NCBI GenBank assembly: GCA_036346405.1
Contig: CM070563.1
Span: 22,115,022 to 22,179,021 of the forward strand
Source: Phyllostachys edulis
Taxonomy: Eukaryota; Streptophyta; Magnoliopsida; Poales; Poaceae
Reading direction: 5' to 3'
DNA length: 64,000 nt
In this document: one piece after another, positions 10,966 to 21,599 of the stretch
How positions within the stretch are numbered: the first letter of the stretch is position 1
Layout of the letters: every line of letters starts with the position of its first letter
Position numbers and translations under genes: made by a program
The notes under the pieces: model-generated
What the model was told of the DNA's origin: nothing
The model's database searches: none
Seen by the model: the letters and a program-made list of their open reading frames with translations, nothing else

Positions 10966-11118
10966 CCCGTATAAATAGGAGAGCATGCAGCATGATTGCT
11001 AGCTCTTGTACTAAGACATAAGCGAACTAATTAGCACACGAAATAAATGGCACCGATGCTCATTAATCTTTTTCGGACCGTACGGGTGGGACGCTCCACC
11101 CGTATGTCTGACTACTAA
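10966..11118 (+). promoter_or_regulatory. orphan promoter with TATA box and truncated first exon
   Basis: CCCGTATAAATAGGAG (TATAAATA near 10971) is a canonical plant TATA box. About 70 bp downstream an ATG at 11047 in an AAATAAATGGCACC context opens a frame of 23 codons (MAPMLIN...), which ends after entering a GTACGGGTG/CACCCGTA hairpin at 11079-11106. The layout suggests a gene start cut off by another sequence. The gene itself is not identifiable. Confidence 0.35.
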
Positions 11119-11342
11119 TAGCGCCTTTTGATTTGTGATATTGCAATCATTGTCCTATTATTGTCTATGTACGTACATACGTATGTGTCATTTCTGTTCC
11201 AACGTAACTATATATACGTGTGTATATACCAAGAGTGCAAGTATGCAACTAATGATCAAGAATTAACCCTGTTAATTAATAGAGCGCTTGTGCTTAAAGT
11301 CAAAGATCTTATACTGGATTCAGGGCGTACGGGTGTAATCCT

Positions 11343-11750
11343 CTACCCGTACGTCTGCTTCCTAGTGCCATCCAAGAATTTTACACTATAGCCGTACTCC
11401 TTTGGAGGACAACGCCACCATACTGGATCAGTGGCTGGCAGAGCGGCCAGCCGCAGCTGATCCAAATCACCGCCGGAATAGATCTCCGAGCCGTTGTCGT
11501 TCTCACCACTACGACCGACATCATCTGGCCGCCGCAACGGTGTGGAGAACTGGAGGTGCAGGCGGGGTTCATTGCCCGAGAAGGGCGCACACTCCAACAT
11601 TTCGGCAATCGATGCATCGGGGAGGGTCCGTCCGTTGACCTCATCCTGCTCGCGCCCTCGAGGTGCCCGCAAACAAGTCGAGCCGAGCCAGCTCGAGCTA
11701 GGCTTGTTTGAACAATAAATTCGGCTCAGCTCGTTTCGAGCATGAGCCAA
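11343..11750 (-). pseudogene. possible gene fragment of unknown function
   Basis: A GC-rich open frame of about 135 codons on the minus strand has a protein-like composition (for example IAEMLECAPFSGNEPRLHLQ and LDQLRLAALPATDPVWW). I do not recognise a family. Both ends run into repeat-like sequence (the GTACGGGTG hairpin at 11326-11356 and the GCTCGAGCC-rich block at 11655-11810), so it may be a captured or truncated exon, or a chance ORF in GC-rich DNA. Confidence 0.2.
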
Positions 11751-11810
11751 GAGTTTGGCTCGGCTCGGCTCGAAAGAAGGCCCGAGCTGGCTTGCGAGCC
11801 CTCACGAGTT
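11655..11810. repeat. GAGCC/GGCTCG-rich palindromic block
   Basis: Dense alternation of GAGCC, GCTCGAG and GGCTCGGCTCG forms many short inverted repeats. A similar block lies at 15770-15895. Such sequence is common near element ends in grass genomes, but no termini or target duplications could be set. Confidence 0.5.
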
Positions 11811-12042
11811 AGGACCACCAGGGATTCGCTACCACCAAGGAAGTTCCTCACCAGATGTGGAAGAGAGGATGTGATGAGCGTCTATCCAGGAACAAAAGGG
11901 CGCACCGTGGAAGCTCCTGCCGGCTGTGGAAGAGGGGATCGCGAAGGGCGCTGGGACGGCACAGGACCACCATTCACCAAGAAGCGCTACCGCTCAGGAA
12001 GCTTCCACCGCCCACCCTCTAAGAGGAATCGCGAGGGGCGTC
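11811..12042. other. unassigned sequence left of the gypsy LTR
   Basis: Short GC-rich phrases recur here (GGAAGAG..GGAT, GGGCGC), giving a loosely repetitive texture. No gene was recognised. Confidence 0.3.
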
Positions 12043-15000
12043 TGTAACATCCCAATTTTTCTGAGCCTTAAAAATCTTTTAAATAGTTAGTAGGAGAAAA
12101 TTCACTATTTGGATTTTATTTGTTTTTAAATCAAAAGCTTAATATGGACTTTGTACATCAAAACAATTTAATATGATTAAAGTCAACATGAACAATGGTC
12201 AAAACTATTTTATTTGGGTTCTTTGGGCTTAGATATATTTTTCAGATCTTTTTAGAATTTTTCCAAGTTCATTTGCTATTTTCTATTGCTTATTTGAATT
12301 TCTGGTATTTTCTTAAAAAGAAAAACTATTAAAATCTCAAGAATGGCTTTGGGTCAAATCCTTGACCAGTTCCTTCCTTTTAAATGCGGCCCTCGGCCCG
12401 GCCATGGCCTTCGCCCCATCCCCGCCGTTGGATCAGCGACGGACGGTCAGATCAACGTCCCCGAGCTCGCCGCGCGCGCCCTCGCTCCGTGCCTCTGACC
12501 GGTGGGCCCGCTCGGAGTCGTCGTCTCCGACTCGGGTTCTTCTCCGCAGGGCTCCCATCGCGGCCGCCATTGGAGCTCTCCGAGCTCGATACGGCAATGG
12601 AGTTTCCAACCGCTTCTCTTCTAGAAACCGTGTCAAATCGTGTCTCTATCTCCCCCGCAATCGTTTCGGTTGAAATCTTATCCCGATTCGCCTCTTATCT
12701 CCAATATTCCCTCGGTTGGTTTTCGTGTTCATCTCGGGCACGATTTGGGCGTTTCCATATCCGCGCTCCCGGACCCTATAAAGGGCGCCGATCACTGCCG
12801 CTTCGCACCCCAAACCCTCAAACCACCGCCCCTCTCGAGCCCTTGCGTCGCCGGAATTTGGCCTTTAAGGGTTTTGGAGCCGCTTGCTCCGACGAGTGAT
12901 TTCGTCGCACCCAAAGCCGCCGGAGTCTCGCCGCTCGCACCGTCGACATCGCGACGAAAGGAGGAACCCTGTGGTCACCTTCGCTTAAATCGAGAAGCTC
13001 TCTAGCACCGCCGCCGCTAAGTCAAGCGAAGCCCCGCCGCTTCTACCTCGCCGCCAGCCGCCACATTTGTCCTCGAGCACCCGTGAGGCCACCCCTGAGT
13101 TCCCCGCGTCCTCCTCTACCTCCCTGTAGCATCCGCCGCCGGTGAGTCGCCGCCGTTCGCCGGGACCCTCGCCTCCGGCGCCACCACCCGCCGCCGAGGC
13201 CGCCGCCACGTAGTCGCCCAACAAAGATTTGTGCATGCGTGTCGCCCGCGTCATCGCCTCGTCAGCGCCACGTGGCAGGTCCAGATTCCATCTCCCCATC
13301 TGACTCGATGAACTTGGTTCACCGTGAGCCATCTCACTGACATGTGGGCCCCACGTGTCAGATTTTCTTTTTAATTCTTTAATTCCGAGCGCTGACGTCA
13401 TCGTTGCGCAATAATCCGATTTTTCTTTTAAGAAATAATTCGGAAATTCGGAATAATCAGTTTTTAGGGTTTTCTTTGGATTTCCAACTTCCAAAGCCCA
13501 TATCTTTTGCATCCGAACTCCGATTGAGCCCATTCAAATTTCTAAATTCATCTAAATTCAAGATCTACCTATCTGAGATTTTTATTTAATTTTTGGAGTT
13601 TGTTTTGCCTCTATTTTATTTATTTTGTTTTGTTTGTTTGTTTCGTTTGCGAGTAGACGTTGATACCTCGGGAGGTTTTGAAGAGCAAGGAGCATCTCAA
13701 GACCAAGATCAATACCAAGACCTTTTTCAAGGCAAGTTATACCTTTGATCATGTTGAACCCAGTTTTCAAAGGTTATATTGATTTAAATTATTGCATTTA
13801 CTTTAATTATTTAATTCAATGCTGTTGGGATTAGTTAATCTCCAATTTGTTATGACCTCCTTGTCGAATTGTATGCCATAATCTTTTGTCACCCTAGTTT
13901 GGTTTATTTAGTTGGTGCTATTGTATTACCAACGTGGGTTGGTTAGATGCGATTAGTTTGCTTAACCATGCTACGAGTCATCATCTCATGTAGTTGCAAA
14001 TATAAACTTGACTAAGTGACTATGGAACTATGTGATAGAAACTGTGTGCTCTATGTGCTATTACTCGTTGATGGCATATGTTGCACTTAACCAACAGGGT
14101 GGGAAAGGATTTAGATGGAGGCAAGTGGACTGTGTGATATTTTGGTGGAGCTATGTGCGTGGGCTTAATAACCTGTGTGCATAGGGATTTATAGTTTATT
14201 TGGAAATCTTGCTTTGGTCAATTAAGGACTTAAATTTGTGCGCCATTGATTTGAGCCATTCGTACAACCACATGCCTGGTATGGGACGGGCCTAACTTAG
14301 TAAGTTATGGAGTCTTGGCATTGATTACTCAGGTAGTAGGTTAGGCTATGTGCATGGGTGGAGGTGTGCTACCAGGTAGTCACATCACCGGGCGGTTCGC
14401 CGTGTCCCTGTCCAACGGTGTGTGCTGGACTAACTTCCTATGTGGGGTTGTCTGACGGTTTGTAAGCACACTGGGAGTGTCAATGTTAAGATGAAGTTTT
14501 TGAACTGTTTTGTTACGGCTAGTGCTAGCTACACTAGTTGTATCTTGTGAGTAAAGTGTACAAACTCTGCAGAGTGTTAAACAATCTATTCGAATAGTCG
14601 CGTCCGCGGTCATGGACATGCTCGGTGATTTCACACGAGGGGTAGATTTTCACAAAACCTTGGGAAGGGAGCTGTGTGACCTAAGTCATATGGCTATGTG
14701 AATAACTTGTTAGACTATGTGTCTTTGTGAAATAAAACTGTCAAATTATTATTGTCTATTTGTTTTACTTATGTTTTCAATCTATTACTTGTATTTAAAT
14801 TGCAAATGTTGCATTTATGCAAAAGAACCACAGAAGCCATTCCTTTGGAATAAGCCTGCATCTACAATTGCATTTCTGTGGTATGACTTGCGAGTACGGT
14901 GTGTGCTATGCTTGTTGTAAAACATGCAACAGAAGAGGAGGAGTTCATCGAAGGTGCTTGATCGTAGGGTCTTGATCCCAGTCAGTTGCCTGTGGTGAAT

Positions 15001-15246
15001 TGATGGGATTCCGCTGAAGTTTCTCGTTCCGCTGCTATCTTATTTCTTGCTAGCCCTGCGTGGCTTAATAATTGTAAACTCGACCATAAGGTCAAAACCC
15101 TTATTTGTTATCAAACTACCTGTTTATGTTATTAATCGCTTGTGTGGATCGATATTCACCTATGTTGACACTGTGTGCACTAGCGTGATCCTGGACTAGT
15201 GCATTATACACAGAGGGTCCAGAATTACATATTTTGGGTCCCGACA
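12043..15246 (+). repeat. long Ty3/gypsy-type LTR without internal domain
   Basis: The segment begins TGTAACATCCCAATTTT and ends ATTTTGGGTCCCGACA, the typical start and end of long plant gypsy LTRs. A TATA box (TATAAAG, 12777) is followed by a GC-rich leader (12780-13300) and then a T-rich region. It shares the motif ATTCGAATAGYCGYGTCC with the minus-strand LTR at 24832-29338. Neither gag-pol nor a second LTR adjoins, so it is a solo LTR. Flanking 5-mers (GCGTC left, ATGTG right) do not match, so a simple target duplication is missing. Confidence 0.7.
12777..12783 (+). promoter_or_regulatory. TATA box of the gypsy-type LTR
   Basis: TATAAAG lies in CCCGGACCCTATAAAGGGCGCC, about 735 bp into the LTR, at the border between the AT-rich U3-like part and the GC-rich leader. 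This is where transcription of an LTR element would start. Confidence 0.5.
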
Positions 15247-15894
15247 ATGTGCGAGTCATGCAGACAACGGCTTCATGTGGCTTGGAGAGGGACGGGATGA
15301 GAGTACGTGAGTCATGTGCGGCGTGGAGGATGTCGAGGGTGGCGACGGAGTTGGAGACAACGAGCGGGACGAGGGGGAGACGGTGGGTGGAGCTAGGCAA
15401 ATAGGGCGGGGGGGTGAGACAGCGAGCAGGGTGGAGGTGGAGGAGGCGAGGCGGGCGAGGTGAGGGGAGGCGACATGAGACAGGGAGTGGGGTAGAGGTG
15501 GAGGAGGCGAGGCTAGGTCAAGGTCGGGCAAAGGAGGAGTGTTGGATGAGGAAGGGGGCGGAGGCTAGGGTGGGCTTGTGGAGGAAGTGTCGATGGCTTG
15601 CTGGCGGTGGGCACGGCAACTGGCGAGGGAGCGAGCGGAGTGACATGGTGAAGGAGGAGGCCATGGGGGGAAGAGGAGGAAGGAATGGAAGCAGTCAAGC
15701 AGAGCGAAGAGTTGGGCAAGGCGCTTGCCGCTTGGTAAAAAAATCGCCAAAGGGGATAAGGCAGTTTGAGAATGAGCGACTCGCAAGCGGGCTCGAGCTC
15801 AGCTCGAAAAACTTGCGAGCTAGAAGCTGGGCTTGGCTTGGCTTGAAATTTCATGAGCCCAAGCCGAGCTGGCTCACAAGCCTCAAACTATTTT
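15247..15894. other. GA-rich sequence and second GAGCC block
   Basis: 15280-15760 is strongly strand-asymmetric (GGAGG/GGCGAGG-rich on the plus strand) and gives proline/serine-rich ORFs on the minus strand that look like composition artefacts. 15770-15895 repeats the GAGCC/CTCGAGCTC palindromic texture of 11655-11810. Confidence 0.4.
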
Positions 15895-16210
15895 TCCTGC
15901 CCTACCCGCCAGTGGTCCATGAGCTATCCGGACCCACTGGTCAATTTCTTCAACAGAATATCTCAAGGTGTAGCTCCACTTCTCGACCTCGAAGCAACAG
16001 TGGAGCTACAAAAATTTCAATAAAAGTACATACTTCACACAAGTCTAAAGTCCATCGGACTCTCATCGGCGGAGAAGGCACCAGGGCCAAACGGTTTCAC
16101 CGGAGTTGTTTTTTTTATAAAACCTGTTGGGACATAATCAAACAAGAGGTGATGGATGTTTTCCATAGCATGTATGATTTATTAGAGGGAACCTTGGAGA
16201 ATTTTTTATA
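15895..16210 (+). pseudogene. LINE (L1-type) reverse transcriptase fragment
   Basis: Around 16068-16180 the plus strand encodes, over two frames, the RT entry signature SSAEKAPGPNGFTG and CWDIIKQEVMDVFHSMYD. These match the conserved APGPDGFTG / CWDIIK..V...F block of plant L1-type non-LTR retrotransposons. The catalytic FADD box and the rest of RT are absent: the similarity ends at the MITE that begins at 16211. A frameshift lies in the T-tract at 16107-16116. Confidence 0.7.
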
Positions 16211-16558
16211 TTAATTAACCCATTTTTTATTTTATTTTAAAGTTAACCCCCCACGAACTTTATTTCCAATTTTGACCCCTTTGGTCACACCACCACCCGT
16301 GGCGTGACAAAACAACACTGTCACGTCATCCCGTATCTGGGCAAGCTCTTGTCACGCCACCACCCGTGGCATGACAGTGTTGTTTGGTCACGCCACTACC
16401 AGTGGCGTGATAAAAAAATGCTATTTTAGCGGACTTATCTTATAGCGTGACAATGTTGTTTTATCACGCCACGGGTGGTGACGTGACTAAAGGGGTTAGA
16501 ATTGGAAATAAAGTTTGTGGGAGTTAACTTTAAAATAAAATTAAAAAAGGTTAATTAA
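16211..16558. mobile_element. foldback MITE, about 348 bp
   Basis: The two ends are long inverted repeats of each other: the left arm starts TTAATTAACCCATTTTTTA and the right arm ends with AAAAAGGTTAATTAA. The pairing continues for well over 100 bp per arm and includes GTCACGCCACCACCCGTGGC. No coding capacity is present. The terminal TTAATTAA is itself palindromic, so it may be part of the terminal repeat or the target duplication; the superfamily stays open. Confidence 0.85.
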
Positions 16559-16638
16559 TAAAAAAGAAGTTTGTCTAAACCGGGCCATGGTGGTGCTACT
16601 ACTACTCCCCAAAAAACAAGATGCATACACGGTGAAGG

Positions 16639-17470
16639 TGTTGGAAATATCGACAATATATTAATTGCAGATTTTATTATGAGGCAAAGATCACATAAAA
16701 CTAGAGATGCATAAAGCAATACTAACAACAGATAACTCATTGCACTTCTAAATATACGCAATAATATGATTATAACAGAATAGTTTGGTCACACAACCAA
16801 CTTACAGCCGGGCTTGATGAACAACAGAAGCGGCAGAGACTCAAGCAAGGCAGAACGAGATGAAGCAATAAAAGCAAGCGGTCGAAAGATCATGTTGCCT
16901 AGAAACCTTATTGCTGCCCGTGCAGATGAACTCTACGACAATGGTTCGAAGATACCCACTCAACCTTCTTCCCGGTGCATGCCAAGAAGAAGAGATGTCT
17001 TAGTTCGACATCACAACTATCCAGCACAATAGAACAATGAGAAAGAAGAAGAACATAGAAGTGAATCAATTTATTCTTGGTCTGGACGTCTCCAGATCTT
17101 TTTAAGGTCGAAGCAATTACTCTCTAGTAACTGCATAATAAAACACATATTAAATCACTGGTAATTGTTAATTCAAAACCAATTAATGGTAATTAATCAT
17201 TCTTTATCAGTTCCTGATTACACACTAGTCTACAACTTCGACCAATGTATTTCGATCACATTAATTCGACCACATTGGTCTATGGATCTGACTAGTGTTT
17301 ATTCGACCACTGTGTTTCGACCACTGGTCTATGAATCCAACTAGTATTTATTTGACCACATTGGTCTATGGATCCGACCAGTATTTTCTGATCACTATGT
17401 TTCGACCACTTTATTTCGACCACACTGGTTTGACCAGACTAAAAGGGGAGAGAGAAATACACAGTTAACA
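16639..17470 (+). repeat. possible copia solo LTR
   Basis: It starts TGTTGGAAATATCGACAA and may end ACAGTTAACA. Its right half has a degenerate tandem pattern around TTCGACCAC..TGGTCTATGGATCCGAC (17230-17440), similar in style to the CGACCA-rich part of the Angela-type LTRs at 30980-31090. Flanking 5-mers (GAAGG and AAAGA) do not match, so the borders are uncertain. Confidence 0.35.
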
Positions 17471-17870
17471 AAAGAAAGGTAAGTTCACGACATGTTCACA
17501 ATTGCAAGTCACAAGTAACGCGATTGCTAAGCGAATATACACGCGTGTGCGTACGTACGTATGTGTGACTTTAGCTATAGTCCTTCTCATGTTATCCCAT
17601 GTCATGTGTCACATGTTTCAAGTGGTAGCAAGAACCCTATCTTATAAATCGCTCTCCCACCACTTGGCTAGGCAATATAAGACTAAACCATATAGGCTTT
17701 AGAATTTCAGGAATGAATGGACATTTACATTAAGGAGAATACCGATCTTGGAGAATACCTTTTTGTATTTGATTTACTTTTCTTTTTTTATCTACTTTTA
17801 TATTTGATTTACTACTCTCTTTAATACAATAACAGCATTCTAGTCGTTTCCCAAGAAAAAAAAGAGCGCG
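17471..17870. other. unassigned AT-rich sequence
   Basis: Nothing recognisable beyond AT-rich DNA ending in an A-tract (17855-17862) next to the LINE fragment. Confidence 0.4.
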
Positions 17871-17873
17871 CGC

Positions 17874-18167
17874 TCGGCACCAAGGTATTTAGCTCCAGAT
17901 CTATATAAGCCCTCTAAGAGAAAGAATAGAACAGTAGCTGTAGCGCTTACGGATAACAATTGGGTGAAGGACATCTGCCATTACCTCATGGTCAGTCTTC
18001 TCAAGGAGTACGTCCGATTGTGGGATTATATCAGCCATGATGTCAATTTGTTCACGACTGAGGATGGTTCCATTGTGCGGACACCAACAGCCTCTGGTGA
18101 GTATACTGCAAAGTTTGCTTATCTAATGCAGTTCAAAGGCTCCTTCTCCTCGCTCTTTAATAAAATC
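17874..18167 (+). pseudogene. LINE ORF2 C-terminal part, left piece
   Basis: An open frame encodes KRKNRTVAVAL, NNWVKDICHYL and GEYTAKFAYLMQFKGS, the segment before the zinc-binding zf-RVT module of plant L1-type reverse transcriptases. The frame stops exactly where copia D begins (18168). Its continuation is at 23487, and removing copia D plus one copy of the AAATC duplication leaves one continuous frame. Confidence 0.85.
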
Positions 18168-18441
18168 TGTTAATATTTGGATCCGTATGTGATCCAAATT
18201 TCTAATATGGTCGTATTTGGAATATGCATATTAGCGGATTAGTTTCCTACTTGGACTCTAAGTCTTTTTACCCCTTTATATACCTCTTGTAAGCCGCACG
18301 GGAGAGGGACGCCTCATTGTAATCCCCTGCGATTTTGTAATCGCTCCTCATATAGAAATCGCCGATTGGCGCCTGTTGTTTTTTCCCGCAAGGGTTTTTC
18401 ACGTAAAAATTCGTGTCTCCTTTGTTTTTATTTTTCTAACA
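18168..18441 (+). repeat. 5' LTR of copia D
   Basis: Runs from TGTTAATATTTGGATCC to TTTTTCTAACA. A TATA-like CTTTATATACC lies near 18275. It matches 23207-23481 over its full length with scattered substitutions and small indels. Confidence 0.95.
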
Positions 18442-18443
18442 AG

Positions 18444-18455
18444 TGGTATAAGAGC
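18444..18455 (+). other. primer-binding site of copia D
   Basis: TGGTATAAGAGC, 2 bp after the 5' LTR, is one base different from the initiator methionine tRNA complement. Confidence 0.75.
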
Positions 18456-19122
18456 ACAAGTAATTAGGGTTTAGAGAGATACGAAGAAAAAAATTCAGAT
18501 CTATTCCGCCGCCGTCGTCTCGGGAGCGCGGCTTGATCTCCCGTCGCGCAGCGCGTCTACGCGTTCTTCGCCGCCTTGGTCTGTGCGCGCGAGCGTCCAA
18601 GCCGCTCGTTCCGTCCTCCTCGGCGCACCAACAGCAAGCGACAGCGTGCGCGTGTACGCGTCATCTCGGTCCAAGCAGAGCGCCGTCAAGTCCGCTCCGT
18701 CACGCACCGCATCGATCGGCGTCGCCAGAAATCGATCGTCCTATGGTCTGACACCAGCGCGAGCCGAACGACCAACCAGCACGGTCGACTTTGTCTCCAG
18801 CAGCACACGTCCAAGAGCAAACTGCAACACGGTAGGAGCCTCAAGCCGGCACAGGTTCCAAAGAAAAAAAAGGTTCTTTCTTTATTCAATCAATCACCGA
18901 TTGAACAAAAGGTCCAAGAATCCTTTCTTTATTCACTTGTGTCCTGCCGATTGAATCACCAAGCAAACGTTTAGTGAATTTTGCTTCGTCCACCTGAGAA
19001 GCATACCATACCAGGATATTTAAAGATATTTGATTTGCGTACACAGAACGTGTACCAAAGAGGTCGTGATTTTTGCTAGGTTTACACAGATCAATACCAG
19101 CAATTTTCAGGATTTATTCCTC

Positions 19123-20020
19123 ATGGCGACTTTGAAGTATGATCTTCCACTTCTGAGTCGAGACACAAGATTTTCGTTGTGGCAAGTGAAGATGAGGGCT
19201 GTGTTGGCACAGATGGATTTGGATGATGCGTTAGAAGGGTTTGAGAAACAACCTATCGCATGGACTGCAGATGAGAAGCGTAAAGACCGTAAGGCTTTAT
19301 CTCAGATTCACCTTCATCTATCAAATAATATTTTGCAAATATTTTACAGGAGGTTTTGAAGGAGAAGACAAATTGATTATGGTCAAGTCGAACAAATTTG
19401 CATGACGAAGGATCTGACCAGCAAGATGCATCTCAAGCAGAAGTTGTACTCTCACAAATTGCAAGAAGGAGGATCAGTGCTTGATCATCTTTCGTTGTTT
19501 AAGGAGATCGTTTCCGACCTTGAGTCGATGGAGGTAAAATATGATGATGAGGATTTGGGTCTTATTCTTTTGTGTTCCCTGCCTAGTTCTTTTTCAAATT
19601 TCAGAGATACCATATTATATAGTAGAGATACTCTCACTCTTCATGAAGTTTATGAAGCTTTGCATGCTAAGGAGAAGATGAAACAGATGGTACCTTTTGA
19701 AAATTCAAGTCCAAAAGGAGAAGGCTTGTTTGTTCGTGACAGGCAAAAGGAGAAGAACTCAAACAATGGATCTCAAGGCAAAAGTTCGAACGGCTACAAG
19801 AACCGGTCGAAATCCAGAGGCAAGTACAAGTCGTGCAAATATTGCAAGAAAAGTGGGCACTACATCTCTGAATGCTGGAAGCTGCAAAATAAAGAAAAGA
19901 GAACTGGCAATTATAAGACAAAAGGTAAACCAGATGATGAAGGTAATGCCTCTCTTACTGCTGATGATAGTTTTGATAGAGGAGTTCATGTTGCTTTTGC
20001 TGGATGTGCTAAGACCAATG
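19123..20020 (+). pseudogene. copia D gag and nucleocapsid
   Basis: ATG at 19123 starts the Gag domain (YDLPLLSRDTRFSLWQVKMR, then AVLAQMDLDDALEGF). A frameshift near 19350 separates it from the larger frame that begins at 19402 (LKQKLYSHKLQEGGSVLDHL, LLCSLPSSFSNFRDTI). The CCHC zinc knuckle CKYCKKSGHYISEC lies near 19833-19875. The upstream leader 18456-19122 holds no conserved domain. Confidence 0.85.
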
Positions 20021-21530
20021 ATGAATGGATTCTTGATTCTGCCTGTACCTTTCATATATGTCCTAATAGGGACTGGTTTGTCACCTATGAACCTGTTGAA
20101 GGTGGTACTGTGTTGATGGGTGATAACTCATCTTGTAAGGTTGCAGGAATTGGTTCAATTCAGATCAAGATGTTTGATGGCATTGCCAGAACTTTGACAG
20201 ATGTGAGGCACATTCCAGATTTGAAAAGAAACCTCATCTCTTTGAGTACTCTTGATGGTAAAGTGTACAAGTATTCTGGTGAAGGTGGAGTTTTGAAATT
20301 ATCAAAAGGCTCTCTTGTTGTAATGAAAGCAGATATTAAATCTGTCAATCTGTACCATCTGCGAGGTACTGCAATATTAGGTAATGTTGCTGGAATTTCA
20401 AGTTCATTATCTGATTCCGATGCTACTAATCTTTGGCATATGCGCCTTGGGCATATGAGTGAAATTGGTTTGGCAGAATTGAGCAAGAGAGGACTCCTTG
20501 ATGGACATAGCATCGGTAAGCTAAAATTTTGTGAGCATTGTGTGTTTGGCAAACACAAGAAGGTGAGGTTTAATACCTCAGTTCATACCACAGAAGGTAT
20601 TTTGGATTATGTGCATTCTGATTTATGGGGGCCATCTCGGAAGACATCTCTAGGAGGTGCTCATTATATGTTAACAATTATTGATGATTACTCTAGAAGA
20701 GTGTGGCCTTATTTTTTGAAGCATAAATCAGAAGCATTTTCAGCATTTAAAGAGTGGAATACTATGGTTGAAATGCAAACTGAAAAAAAGGTAAAGAAAC
20801 TTCGCACTAATAATGGGATGGAATTCTGTTACGATGAATTTGAATCATATTGCAAGATCAAGGCATTGTTAGGCACTACACCATTCCCGGTACTCCTCAA
20901 CAAAACGGTGTAGCCGAGCGTATGAACAAGACCATTATTTCAGGTCTGCAGATGTTGTCAAATGCAGTTTGCATAGACATTTTTGGGTCAAGCCGCCTAA
21001 TCGCTTGTTACCTTATTAATCGGTCACCCTCTCTTGCAATTGAAAAGAAGACTCCAATTGAGGTATGGTCGGTTCCCTCAAAGAAATTATTTAGAATTGA
21101 GAGTTTTTGGTCAGATCGCTTATGCTCATGTTGATAATGGAAAATTAGAGTCTAGAGTCATATGCATCTTTCTTGATTATAAACTGGTGTTAAAGGATAT
21201 AAGTTGTGGAATCCTGAAACAAGGAAGGTTGTGATTAGAAGAAATATTGTCTTGAATGAATCTACTATGCTTCATGATAAACTACCCACTAATGTTCCTG
21301 TTGAGAGTGAGCATAATTCAAGTGTTCAAGTGGATCACTTTGTTGGTTTAAATAACACATCAGATAAGGAAAATATTGTTGTTCATGATGCACCTATTGT
21401 TGATGACACTCCTATTATTGAGCAGCCACCACAACGGTCTATTGCAGTTGATAGGCCTAGGAGGGAGATTAATCCACCCAAGAGGTTGATTGAAGAAACT
21501 AATATTGTTGCTTATGCTTTGAGTGTGGCG
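20021..21530 (+). pseudogene. copia D protease and integrase
   Basis: In the same frame as the zinc knuckle, the protease site reads WILDSACTFHIC (DSA instead of DSG). The pre-integrase motif is LWHMRLGHMSEIGLAEL and CEHCVFGKHKKV, followed by the integrase core with HSDLWGPS and the second catalytic region LRTNNGMEF, where the usual Asp of (S/T)DNG is Asn. A frameshift near 20870 moves the frame before the third motif TPQQNGVAERMNK (near 20884-20925). The C-terminal region continues brokenly to the linker (RPRREINPPKRL near 21450-21490). Confidence 0.85.
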
Positions 21531-21599
21531 TAAGAAATTGAAGGTAATCTTAACCTTCATCATACTCTGAGGCTATTAACTCCACTTATTGTAATAAGT

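Noticed and set aside
15256..15854. Minus-strand Ser/Pro-rich ORFs
   Set aside because: Strong purine strand bias on the plus strand creates these; no recognisable domain.
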